DNA of 64,000 bases, taken from NCBI RefSeq assembly GCF_039871975.1, contig NZ_JBDPLL010000001.1. The stretch is one strand, 5' to 3'. The position numbers and the translations under genes are program-made. This document shows, piece after piece, positions 27,503-35,814 of the stretch (position 1 is its first letter; each line of letters starts with the position of its first letter). Origin of the DNA: Trichormus_B sp936914905 (lineage in GTDB: Bacteria; Cyanobacteriota; Cyanobacteriia; Cyanobacteriales; Nostocaceae). The notes under the pieces were generated by a model. The model saw only the letters and a list, made by a program, of their open reading frames with translations, did not search any database and was not told the origin of the DNA.

Positions 27503-28063
27503 TTATGCATTTTGAGGAGCAGATATACTGCTTTGTCCAGATATAGAACTAGAGAAATTTGGTAAATCTATACCACTATGACTTGCGTGCCGTGTCTTTA
27601 GTGCTAACCGATAACTTACACTTTGTAATTCAGCTTGTAGTTGGCGATTTTCTCTCTGTAGCATTGCTACTTTATCTCTCACTGGAGTCATCCTCTCCTC
27701 GAATTTCCGACGGTAAATTTGCGGTAATTCTTGGACTACTTGCTCCAACATGCGACTACGATCAGTGAGTTCTTGAACTGATTGTCGCAATTGGTGAATT
27801 TCCGAGTCACGAGATGTAATTTGCTCTTGATAGAAAGTTACTTGCTGTTCGATAGCTTGAAGTTGTTCTCTTAAAGCTTCTAATTGACTTAAATCGCACT
27901 CGGTTTCAGTCCGTTGAGGGATAAAACGGGTATTTCCCTTTACCAGACGGAACAGTTCTTGAGATAACTGTTGCACTAATTGGTCTCTAAGTTGCAATTC
28001 TTGACGCAACTGGGATACTTCAGTTGATAGAGCTTGGATATTTGGGGTGTCAGATTGGCTCAC
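27503..28063 (-). CDS. Coiled-coil hypothetical protein
   Basis: A 186-aa soluble protein dominated by heptad-like helices (IQALSTEVSQLRQELQLRDQ; EALREQLQAIEQQVTFYQEQ; VAMLQRENRQLQAELQSVS), with a Ser-rich disordered tail (SSSISGQSSIS). There is no signal peptide or membrane segment. It is probably a structural or scaffolding coiled-coil protein conserved in filamentous cyanobacteria; no specific function is recognised. It is isolated by about 300 bases on each side and reads towards the third small element. Confidence 0.7.
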   Translation of the reverse strand: MSQSDTPNIQALSTEVSQLRQELQLRDQLVQQLSQELFRLVKGNTRFIPQRTETECDLSQLEALREQLQAIEQQVTFYQEQITSRDSEIHQLRQSVQELTDRSRMLEQVVQELPQIYRRKFEERMTPVRDKVAMLQRENRQLQAELQSVSYRLALKTRHASHSGIDLPNFSSSISGQSSISAPQNA

Positions 28064-28337
28064 AGTGGCTTACATCTCTTAAGTATGATTGCGATAATAG
28101 TCTGTAAAATAAATTCATGATTTATGCTGAACTATTTTTTCCTATACATATACATGATAAATTAGGGGAAAAACACTTACTGCACTATTTTATGAAAAAA
28201 ATACCGCAATTAAGAGAAATTGACAACTGTTCAAATATGTAAATTTATCTAAAATTACTGATAGTTGGCGTTTGAGGTCTTAAATATTACTGTATAGCAA
28301 GCAATATGTGTATGATAGAAAAAATATTGGTAGGCTT

Positions 28338-28370
28338 TAAGTGAGGAATTATTCAGGAATTCCCCACTTA
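28338..28370 (-). terminator. Hairpin downstream of rpsF
   Basis: TAAGTGAGGAATT (28338-28350) pairs with AATTCCCCACTTA (28358-28370) with one mismatch and a 7-base loop. It starts 8 bases after the rpsF stop. On the minus strand T-rich DNA follows after about 15 bases. The rest of 28064-28337 is AT-rich with no gene. Confidence 0.55.
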
Positions 28371-28377
28371 GCAGCTT

Positions 28378-28704
28378 TTAGGCTGTTACAGCTTCTTTTG
28401 CTGTTTTATCTTCACGCACTACTTGCTTAGTTGTCATGTAGCGAATTACTTCTTCACTGAGTCTCATGGCACGTTCTACGGGTGCGATCGCAGTTGCTGG
28501 GGCTGTATAGTTAAATTGGATGTAGATGCCGTCACGATGCCGATTGATTTCATAAGCAAGACGACGTTTACCGCGATTTTGAATTTCGATATTCTGAGCG
28601 CCTTGCTCAGTTAATAAGTTCTGATATTTAGCAACAGCCTGCTCTACTTGCTCATCTCCCAAATCAGGACGGAGAATGTACATTGTCTCGTAAACGGTCA
28701 TCAT
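28378..28704 (-). CDS. rpsF: 30S ribosomal protein S6
   Basis: S6 binds 16S rRNA together with S18 on the platform of the small subunit. The N-terminal strand (YETMYILRPDL), the central GKRRLAYEINRHRDGIYIQFNY and the C-terminal SEEVIRYMTTK are typical. At 108 aa it has normal length. Two adjacent ATG codons (28704 and 28701) could both start it. It stands alone, as often in cyanobacteria. Confidence 0.96.
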   Translation of the reverse strand: MMTVYETMYILRPDLGDEQVEQAVAKYQNLLTEQGAQNIEIQNRGKRRLAYEINRHRDGIYIQFNYTAPATAIAPVERAMRLSEEVIRYMTTKQVVREDKTAKEAVTA

Positions 28705-29076
28705 ATATTTTTAGTCACCTTATGGACAAAAAGGCTGCTGATGCTAATGTATACAGGTATTATCTCAACACTGCTGGTACAAATTAACATCTGAAGCAAC
28801 AAGGAATACTATATTAACACAATTAACAGCAAGATAAACTTTGATGCTAGTTTTAATCCCTGGAGTTCTGGAGTTAAACGTCTTAAACTCTGGACTCTAA
28901 TGTAGTTCCCAAGGTACTTAATCTGGTCAGATGAGGGCTTTTCAAGCTCCCGCCTTTAGGCTTAGTGTGTTTGATGGAATTTTTAGCATTTATCCTATAA
29001 TCTTACCAGTTTTCAATTTAAATCATTAAGCCAAATCAACCGAAATTTCGATCTTTTAAGGATATTCATCAAGGTT

Positions 29077-29850
29077 ATGGCGCAACGCTATGTGCGAGTT
29101 CAGAGTCAAGAAGGCAAAATTTACTATGGGTTGCTCCAACTATCATTCAACGTGGAAGTTTTAGATGCTCCACCTTGGTTGGATGGTCAACCCAGTGATT
29201 TAATTTTGGAACCAGACAAATACCAAATTCTGGCTCCTTGTTCTCCTTCCAAAATTGTGGCGGTAGCTAAGAATTATGCTGACCATGCAGCAGAGATGGG
29301 AACTGCTGTACCTGCTGAACCATTGATATTCTTCAAACCGCCTACATCTGTAATCGCTTCGGAAAGAGAAATTAAGTATCCTCAGCAGTCGCAAAGAGTA
29401 GACTATGAAGGCGAGTTAGCATTGGTAATAGGTAATCGCACCTGTGACTGTACACCAGAAGAAGCCCAAACCAAAATTTGGGGTTACACCATAGCCAATG
29501 ATGTCACAGCCAGGGATTTACAAAAAAAAGATGCTCAATGGACACGAGCCAAAGGTTTTGATACATTCTGTCCTTTAGGCCCTTGGATTGTCCGAGAATT
29601 AAATCCAGGAGCCAGATTGCAGACCTTTTTAAATGAAGACTCCCATCCAGTCCAATCTGCCTATATTGATCAGATGGTTTTCTCACCAGATTTTTTAGTG
29701 TCTTATATTAGTCAAGTGATGACACTATTACCTGGGGATGTGGTGCTAACAGGTACACCATTTGGGGTGGGTCCATTAAACGTAGGCGATCTCGTTCGAG
29801 TAGAAATAGAAGGTATTGGTCGCCTAGAAAATAGTGTGATCAACCGTTAA
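29077..29850 (+). CDS. Fumarylacetoacetate hydrolase family protein
   Basis: A 257-aa metal-dependent enzyme of the FAH superfamily, whose members hydrolyse or decarboxylate C-C bonds in 2-keto acids (for example acylpyruvases and oxaloacetate decarboxylases). Key blocks are visible: IVAVAKNYADHAAEMG (substrate/lid side), DYEGELALVIG with the metal-binding Glu, and GYTIANDVTARDLQKKDAQW. The C-terminal TGTPFGVGPLNVGD closes the fold. The exact substrate cannot be read from sequence. It converges with the Tic20-like gene, 3 bases apart. Confidence 0.9.
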   Translation: MAQRYVRVQSQEGKIYYGLLQLSFNVEVLDAPPWLDGQPSDLILEPDKYQILAPCSPSKIVAVAKNYADHAAEMGTAVPAEPLIFFKPPTSVIASEREIKYPQQSQRVDYEGELALVIGNRTCDCTPEEAQTKIWGYTIANDVTARDLQKKDAQWTRAKGFDTFCPLGPWIVRELNPGARLQTFLNEDSHPVQSAYIDQMVFSPDFLVSYISQVMTLLPGDVVLTGTPFGVGPLNVGDLVRVEIEGIGRLENSVINR

Positions 29851-29853
29851 CCT

Positions 29854-30333
29854 CTAACGCACTTGCAGATAAACAGCATCAGAAATTGCTGGAATTTCCG
29901 CATAGCGTCCCATCAGAGACTGGAACACAGAATAAACAACAGATGCCACAATACCTAAAAATATAGTATTGGCCAGAGTTTCTATGGCAAAACCAGTACC
30001 AGGAATCGGAGTTAAAATTTGCAGTAGGATGGAACATAAAAATATCACAATATCTAAAAGAATTGCCTGCATTGTGTTAAAACGAATGAAATGACTGACT
30101 TTTTCGTTTCTCACCACCAAGATGAACAAGGCAAAAAACAGAATTATTTGACCAATTTGCCCTATACCAGCGTAAATTTTTCGCACTGGTTGCAGTGGTA
30201 GAAGCAGTATTGCCAATACAGGAAACTGTTGAAGCAAAGAGCTACTAAAGACCAGACTGTCAATTAAAGGTAGCAAATACGGCAAACAGGCGAAAATTCG
30301 GTCACGAACAGTTGTCGATCCGCGCCAAGACAT
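29854..30333 (-). CDS. Tic20 family protein
   Basis: A 159-aa membrane protein with four hydrophobic helices, homologous to the chloroplast inner-envelope import component Tic20 (Ycf60-like). Visible blocks: RDRIFACLPYLLPLIDSLVF in the first helix, HFIRFNTMQAILLDIV in the second or third, and a final helix with FQSLMGRYAEIPAISDAVYL. Its function in cyanobacteria, which lack an import system, is unknown. It ends 3 bases from the convergent FAH-family gene. Confidence 0.87.
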   Translation of the reverse strand: MSWRGSTTVRDRIFACLPYLLPLIDSLVFSSSLLQQFPVLAILLLPLQPVRKIYAGIGQIGQIILFFALFILVVRNEKVSHFIRFNTMQAILLDIVIFLCSILLQILTPIPGTGFAIETLANTIFLGIVASVVYSVFQSLMGRYAEIPAISDAVYLQVR

Positions 30334-30414
30334 AGTAAATTCTCCTATGGCTAAATTTCAATAGCTATTTGACCATAGGATAACGCAATTGCTTGATATT
30401 GCTAGTAAATTAGA

Positions 30415-30597
30415 TTACTTTATATGGGCAATCCTAAAACCCATCACACACTCATACTGTTCTGACCGCTGTTCAGCAAATTTGCGAATAGCTTGACCAC
30501 AGACCAGTTGACCCCCATGCCAGCGAGGCTCTCCACTGTTACTAGCCAACACACAAGATTGGCAAACCTGCTCAGGATCAAAGATTTGATCATCCAT
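30415..30597 (-). CDS. Small Cys-containing conserved protein
   Basis: About 60 aa; MDDQIFDPEQVCQSCVLASN, then GGQLVCGQAIRKFAE and a final Cys (YECVMGFRI). The CxxC pair plus later Cys residues suggest a small metal-binding (zinc-ribbon-like) fold. I take the ATG at 30597; an in-frame ATG at 30612 is also possible. It looks like a protein conserved in cyanobacteria; role unknown. It lies 80 bases upstream of the Tic20-like gene on the same strand. Confidence 0.6.
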   Translation of the reverse strand: MDDQIFDPEQVCQSCVLASNSGEPRWHGGQLVCGQAIRKFAEQRSEQYECVMGFRIAHIK

Positions 30598-30612
30598 TAA
30601 AATGATTAGCAT

Positions 30613-31280
30613 GCAAATACCTCCTCTAAGTCCTCATTTCTACCCACATTTGATCCCAGCGAGGATATGAGTATATGCTAGAAGGGAGTTTTCAAGCTGT
30701 GTGCTATCTAAACTTTGTTAATTTTGGTAATTTGCTGTGGACAAGAAAGCCAAGAAATTCACCTCTCCTCCATTGATATTTTTATCATCAAGCTAGAAAC
30801 CTAGCCAATAGCAAATTTTTGCTAAATGTACCTTAATTCATTGTATATGATATTTTTTAGATATTTATTTTTGTTAGTCAAAATTAATACTGAGATTTTC
30901 ATCATTAGTTATTTACAGGTAGAAGCTCAAGAAATAGTATCTACTATGTAACTTAAATCACAAACTATAGTCGGAATATAATTAAATATACTTAGAAATA
31001 ATCAATTGTGTTATACTAAGCAATACCGTCGCCAAAATAGGAGGGTGAGTTGATGATGCTTTAACCATTAACTCCCATTTCTTTGAGGCTTGGCAAAAAC
31101 AATCAGTGTTAAAAATTCCTTCCAAGTTTCCTACAAGGGTTTTTTAGCGTATTAACTGCAGTATAAGGGTTTAAGATTCCAAGCTACCTTTTAAGCAAAA
31201 CGCTTACATGTGTTTAACTCCGCCGACTTTGCCAAAATTGTTCTAGCCTTTTATTTTGGCTAAGGTATTGACTAAAGAGA
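30613..31280. other. Gene-free AT-rich stretch
   Basis: About 670 bases between the small Cys protein and the IS607 recombinase remnant. I see no supported reading frame, RNA gene or long repeat in it. Confidence 0.6.
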
Positions 31281-31765
31281 CTGAAATTATCTGACTATGC
31301 GAAATCGAAAGGAATAAGTTACCAGACTGCCTGGAGAATGTGGAAAAGTGGAGAACTGAAAGCTTCCCAACTACCAAGAGGTACAGTAATTGTAGGCACA
31401 GACAAAACTGTTGAAGGCGTAGTTATCTATGCTCGTGTTTCTAGCGCAGAAAACAAATCTAACCTTGATAGCCAAACAGAAAGATTGAAAAAACATTGTG
31501 AAGCTAAAGGTTATTAAATTACAGGAATTGTCCAAGAAGTAGGGAGTGGAGTAAACGATAATCGAAAAAAACTAATAACATTACTAAATCAAGACAACTA
31601 TCATCGGATACTGGTAGAACACAAAGACCGTTTAACTAGAATAGGTTTCAATATAGACAAGGCAAAGATATTGAAGTAGTAAATCTTGCCGAAGAGGAAA
31701 CAGAAGATATCTTAAAGGATTTTGTGTCAATCATTACTAGTTTTTGTGCAAGAATTTATGGTTGA
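31281..31765 (+). pseudogene. IS607-family serine recombinase (TnpA) remnant
   Basis: Reads LKLSDYAKSKGISYQTAWRM (MerR-like HTH that binds DNA), then VVIYARVSSAENKSNLDSQ with the catalytic-Ser region of serine recombinases (ARVSS), AKGY then a TAA, then VGSGVNDNRKKL and VEHKDRLTR, a frameshift near 31665, and finally IEVVNLAEEETEDILKDF to a stop at 31765. The first codon is CTG where ATG is usual. So the start, an internal codon and the frame are all damaged. No TnpB/OrfB gene and no element ends are seen, so only the recombinase fragment remains. Confidence 0.85.
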
Positions 31766-31774
31766 TATCGGAGA

Positions 31775-31799
31775 TAACAAAACACTCTGTGTTTTGTTA
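31775..31799. terminator. Perfect 11-bp hairpin
   Basis: TAACAAAACAC pairs with GTGTTTTGTTA around a TCT loop, just after the IS607 recombinase remnant. It may be a terminator or part of the end of the lost IS. Confidence 0.55.
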
Positions 31800-31842
31800 G
31801 ATGCCTAGAGTCAGAATGCGATTAGTATAAAGACACATAATT

Positions 31843-31871
31843 AAAAATAGGTAACAGAGTTACCTATTTTT
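31843..31871 (+). terminator. Terminator-like hairpin upstream of glyA
   Basis: AAAAATAGGTAAC pairs perfectly with GTTACCTATTTTT around an AGA loop; the right arm ends in five T, as in an intrinsic terminator. It lies 175 bases before glyA and would stop read-through from upstream. Confidence 0.65.
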
Positions 31872-32046
31872 GTCGTCAAGCATTCACAAACAGCTTGCTG
31901 ATACATGAAAATATTGATTAGCTTAGGGTTGAATAATGAAGTCAAATGAAGTCAAGAGTCCAGAAAATTAAAAGAAGAGTTATAACACAGTTAATACTGT
32001 ACTGAAAAAATCTCAGATTTCACCAATTTCTAGAAGGATAAATAAT

Positions 32047-33330
32047 GTGAATAAAAACAACTCAGACCTACTTAAATCCGCCGATTCTGCTGTTAGCGAG
32101 TTAATTAACCAAGAACTACAGCGTCAACGTGACCACTTAGAGTTAATTGCCAGTGAAAACTTCACGTCGGGTGCTGTATTAGCGGCTCAAGGTTCTGTAT
32201 TAACTAATAAGTATGCAGAAGGGTTACCAGGTAAACGCTATTATGGCGGTTGTGAATTCGTTGACAAAATTGAGCAAATAGCTATTGACAGAGCTAAACA
32301 GTTATTTGGTGCTGCTCATACCAACGTTCAAGCCCATTCTGGCGCACAAGCTAACTTTGCTGTGTTTCTAACTTTGTTAGAACCAGGGGACACAATTATG
32401 GGCATGGACTTGTCACACGGTGGACACCTGACCCATGGTTCACCAGTTAATGTTTCCGGTAAGTGGTTTAAAGTACGTCACTATGGCGTGAGTAGGGAAA
32501 CAGAACAACTGGACTATGACCAAATCCGTGATTTAGCCATGAAAGAACGTCCTAAGCTGTTAATTTGTGGTTATTCAGCTTATCCCCGGATTATAGACTT
32601 TGAAAAATTCCGCAGCATTGCTAATGACATAGGTGCTTACCTGCTTGCAGATATTGCTCATGTTGCTGGCTTAGTGGCTACAGGACATCATCCCAACCCG
32701 CTTCCTTATTGTGATGTAGTAACAACAACAACTCACAAAACTTTACGGGGTCCCAGAGGAGGTTTGATTTTAACTCGTGATGCAGAACTTGGTAAAAAGC
32801 TGGATAAATCAGTTTTCCCTGGCACTCAAGGAGGGCCATTAGAACACGTTATTGCTGGTAAAGCAGTAGCTTTTGGTGAAGCTCTCAAGCCAGAGTTTAC
32901 AACCTATTCTGGTCAAGTAGTTGAAAATGCTCGCGCTTTGGCTACCCAACTACAAAATAGGGGGTTAAAGCTAGTATCAGATGGTACTGATAATCATTTA
33001 ATACTAGTAGATTTACGTTCTATCGGCATGACCGGTAAGAAAGCTGATCAGTTAGTTAGCGGTGTGAATATTACTGCTAATAAAAATACTGTACCTTTCG
33101 ATCCACAATCAGCATTTGTTACCAGTGGTCTGAGACTAGGTTCACCGGCAATGACAACAAGGGGTTTAGGTGCAACAGAATTTAGGGAAATTGGTGATAT
33201 TATTAGCGATCGCTTACTTGACCCAGATTCAGATAAAGTAGCCAAGGATTGTAAACAACGAGTAGCATCATTGTGCGATCGCTTCCCCTTGTATCCTCAT
33301 TTAGAAATTCCCCAGCCAGTTCTAGCCTAG
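32047..33330 (+). CDS. glyA: Serine hydroxymethyltransferase
   Basis: This PLP enzyme interconverts serine and glycine with tetrahydrofolate; with the gcv genes at 4861-9770 it completes photorespiratory glycine-to-serine conversion. The 427-aa chain is full length. The PLP Lys is residue 231 in TTTTHKTLRGPRGG, and HLELIASENFTS near the N-terminus is diagnostic. The start is GTG at 32047 after AGAAGGATAAATAAT. It stands alone; a long stem-loop follows its stop. Confidence 0.97.
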   Translation: MNKNNSDLLKSADSAVSELINQELQRQRDHLELIASENFTSGAVLAAQGSVLTNKYAEGLPGKRYYGGCEFVDKIEQIAIDRAKQLFGAAHTNVQAHSGAQANFAVFLTLLEPGDTIMGMDLSHGGHLTHGSPVNVSGKWFKVRHYGVSRETEQLDYDQIRDLAMKERPKLLICGYSAYPRIIDFEKFRSIANDIGAYLLADIAHVAGLVATGHHPNPLPYCDVVTTTTHKTLRGPRGGLILTRDAELGKKLDKSVFPGTQGGPLEHVIAGKAVAFGEALKPEFTTYSGQVVENARALATQLQNRGLKLVSDGTDNHLILVDLRSIGMTGKKADQLVSGVNITANKNTVPFDPQSAFVTSGLRLGSPAMTTRGLGATEFREIGDIISDRLLDPDSDKVAKDCKQRVASLCDRFPLYPHLEIPQPVLA

Positions 33331-33334
33331 GCGA

Positions 33335-33389
33335 TTTTAGAATTTAGATTTGGGATTTTGAATTATTATCTCAAATCTAAATTCTAAAA
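33335..33389 (+). terminator. 18-bp stem-loop after glyA
   Basis: TTTTAGAATTTAGATTTG (33335-33352) pairs perfectly with 33372-33389 around a 19-base loop. It starts 5 bases after the glyA stop. It is AT-rich, so it may be a weak terminator, an mRNA 3'-end stabiliser or repeat DNA. Confidence 0.6.
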
Positions 33390-33450
33390 CCAATGTCTAA
33401 AATATTCTGATGCTGATAAATATCCCAAATGTTGTACATAATGTTGTACA

Positions 33451-33476
33451 GATAGATAGATAGATAGATAGATAGA
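33451..33476. repeat. GATA microsatellite
   Basis: Six and a half copies of GATA, directly preceded by two copies of AATGTTGTACA(T/G). It lies just upstream of the WecA/MraY-family remnant. Confidence 0.9.
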
Positions 33477-33527
33477 AATCGCTCTCACACAAATTTTCTC
33501 ATAACAACTATTTATTAAAAAATACCG

Positions 33528-33914
33528 ATGCCTGCTCAGATGATAAATCTGATTGCCTTCCTTATAGCCGCCATAGTCGTTCTCTGGACTATACCCGATG
33601 TCAAAAAAATTTGCATCAAAAGCGGACATTTAGATAAACCTGGAGGCAGAAAAGTTCATCAACATCCGATGGATGGTACGCCTGGGAGGAGTTTCTATCT
33701 TTGCCAGTACATTCATATCCCTGTTAATTGTCTGGTGGTTGGGGGTTTCGCAAATATGGCACCTGACAAAGAATGGTAATTTTGGGATGTCATAATAGGT
33801 AGTTTAGCATTAGCCATTGCCGGCATTCCCAGTGGTATGACTTACGCCTGTGCTTCTACCTCCTTATTAAGCTTTGCTATCTGGCGAGTTTGGAAACTGT
33901 CTCGACAATCTTAA
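33528..33914 (+). pseudogene. Glycosyl-phosphate transferase (WecA/MraY family) remnant
   Basis: Starts MPAQMINLIAFLIAAIVVLW and continues with KSGHLDKPGGRKVHQHPM, the signature of polyprenyl-phosphate GlcNAc-1-phosphate transferases. A duplicated GATG at about 33668-33675 shifts the frame; the shifted frame continues VRLGGVSIFASTFISLLIVW. One G missing in a G-run near 33748 restores ANMAPDKEW, then TAA replaces the expected Gln. After VIIGSLALAIAG most of the middle is deleted and a last piece (TYACASTSLLSFAIWRVWKL) ends at 33914. It would have started glycan synthesis on undecaprenyl phosphate. Confidence 0.8.
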
Positions 33915-33991
33915 TTTTGGTCATTAGTCATTAGTCAATAATTAGGAAAATTACTTCCCCATCACCCTCATCACCCCCAACCCCCAATCCC

Positions 33992-35242
33992 ATGAGTGCA
34001 GAAATTATTTGTGTCGGTAGTGAATTGCTACTAGGAGATATCCTTAACAGCAATGCCAAATTTCTTGCCCAGCAGTTAGCACAACTAGGAATTCCGCACT
34101 ACTATCAAACAGTAGTTGGGGATAATCCCGAACGAATTAAGCAAGTTATCGAAATTGCTGCTTCCAGAGTGCAAATTCTCATTTTCACTGGTGGTCTTGG
34201 CCCTACACCCGATGACCTCACCTGTGAAACTATTGCTGATTTCTTTGGTGTTCCTTTGGTTGAAAACGCCGAAATTATTGAAGATATAAGTGAGAAATTT
34301 ACCCAACGTGGTGGGGTAATCTCTCCTAGTAACCGTAAACAAGCATTAATTCCCCAAGGTGCAGAAATTTTACCCAACCCTACAGGAACAGCACCAGGTA
34401 TTATTTGGCAACCCCAACCTGGATTAACAATTTTTACCTTCCCTGGTGTTCCCAGCGAAATGCACCGAATGTGGTCAGAAACGGCAGTACCTTTTCTGAA
34501 AAGTCAAGGTTGGGGCAAGGAAATTATTTACAGTCGGAGTTTAAAATTTTGGGGTATTGGTGAATCTGTTTTAGCAGAAAAGGTATCTGCTTATCTGAAT
34601 TTACCTAACCCGACAGTAGCCCCTTATGCGGGTAATGGAGAAGTCAGGCTGCGAATTTCTGCTAAGGCATCTGACTCAACAGCCTTAGCAGATTTAATTT
34701 CACCAATTGAAAAACAACTTCGGGAAATAGGTGGATTAGATTATTACGGTGCTGACGATGATACTTTAGCTTCTGTTCTTGGTGAGTTATTGCGGTCATC
34801 AGGGGAAACTTTATCAGTGGCAGAATCTTGCACTGGTGGTGGACTGGGGCAAATGTTGACGGAAATTTCTGGTAGTTCTGATTATTTTTTGGGTGGAGTA
34901 ATTTCTTATGACAATTCGGTAAAAGTTGGTTTATTGGGAGTTAACCCAGAAGATTTAGATAAGTTTGGGGCAGTAAGTGCTACTGTAGCAGAACAAATGG
35001 CTGTGGGTGTAAAAGCTCGTCTCTCAACCACTTGGGGATTAAGTATTACGGGTATTGCTGGTCCGACTGGGGGAAATGTGGCAAAACCAGTGGGGTTAGT
35101 ATATATTGGTTTAGCTGGCTCAGGAGATGAAGTGAAAAGTTATGAGTGCAGATTTGGGGCAATGTGGCATAGATCTTTTATTCGTTATCTGAGTGCCTGT
35201 CAGGCTTTGGATAATTTGCGACGTAGTTTATTGAAGCGTTAG
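33992..35242 (+). CDS. cinA: CinA family protein (nicotinamide-nucleotide amidase type)
   Basis: The 416-aa chain has two domains. The N-terminal MoaB/MogA-like (COG1058) domain starts SAEIICVGSELLLGDI and includes FTGGLGPTPDDLT. The C-terminal amidase domain includes SVAESCTGGGLGQMLTEISG and GITGIAGPTGG. CinA proteins act in NMN deamidation/pyridine-nucleotide recycling and are tied to competence in some bacteria. The ATG at 33992 gives the usual start. It follows the WecA-like remnant by 77 bases. Confidence 0.93.
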   Translation: MSAEIICVGSELLLGDILNSNAKFLAQQLAQLGIPHYYQTVVGDNPERIKQVIEIAASRVQILIFTGGLGPTPDDLTCETIADFFGVPLVENAEIIEDISEKFTQRGGVISPSNRKQALIPQGAEILPNPTGTAPGIIWQPQPGLTIFTFPGVPSEMHRMWSETAVPFLKSQGWGKEIIYSRSLKFWGIGESVLAEKVSAYLNLPNPTVAPYAGNGEVRLRISAKASDSTALADLISPIEKQLREIGGLDYYGADDDTLASVLGELLRSSGETLSVAESCTGGGLGQMLTEISGSSDYFLGGVISYDNSVKVGLLGVNPEDLDKFGAVSATVAEQMAVGVKARLSTTWGLSITGIAGPTGGNVAKPVGLVYIGLAGSGDEVKSYECRFGAMWHRSFIRYLSACQALDNLRRSLLKR

Positions 35243-35555
35243 GATAGAGTTGGTGATAATTCTAAGTCTCTAACAGTACAGTAGAAGCTAATTTGACCTT
35301 GTTCTCTGGATGATTAGTAGTATAATCGCTAATTGTTAGGTCTTAAAATATCATGATCTTGAAAAAATGCTCTGAAAACTTTTTCAGATAGTTTGATTCT
35401 GATATATATAGAACAAGTTTATCAAAATTTGATGGAGATTGTTTCTAGTGTATTTTCTTACTCACGAGAATTTTTCATCATGCCTTTTTATCTACTTTAC
35501 TCAACTAAATGCCTGAAAACTTTATTTTCTCTATATACTATCTCACTAGCTGTGC

Positions 35556-35583
35556 AAATAAATCTATGTAAATAAATCTATGT
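35556..35583. repeat. 14-bp tandem duplication
   Basis: Two exact copies of AAATAAATCTATGT. It lies in the 570-base stretch 35243-35814 between cinA and the polysaccharide locus, in which I see no gene. Confidence 0.9.
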
Positions 35584-35660
35584 ATTGAGAACAGTGATTT
35601 TCCTTAGTCATTTTTAAAGAATCAATTTTCCCGGAACAGGTATTTACCCTGTGGTCAGTT

Positions 35661-35690
35661 ACAATATCAGCTTTTACAATATCAGCTTTT
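35661..35690. repeat. 15-bp tandem duplication
   Basis: Two exact copies of ACAATATCAGCTTTT, 125 bases before the first gene of the polysaccharide locus, so in its likely promoter region. Confidence 0.9.
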
Positions 35691-35814
35691 GATAACAGGT
35701 GATATAAAATTAACCAAATGAACAACTAGCGATTGAGGAAAAATATTTCCTGGTTAATTGTTGTCAATCTTACCTACCTGTAAGCATAAAAATTTTCTGC
35801 AGGAAACTACACTC

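Noticed and set aside
33384..33629. 81-aa minus-strand open frame
   Set aside because: A large part is the GATA microsatellite read as IYLSIYLS; the rest is the antisense of the WecA-like remnant.
35393..35575. 60-aa open frame before the polysaccharide locus
   Set aside because: Low-complexity hydrophobic sequence in AT-rich DNA without a ribosome site or recognisable motif.
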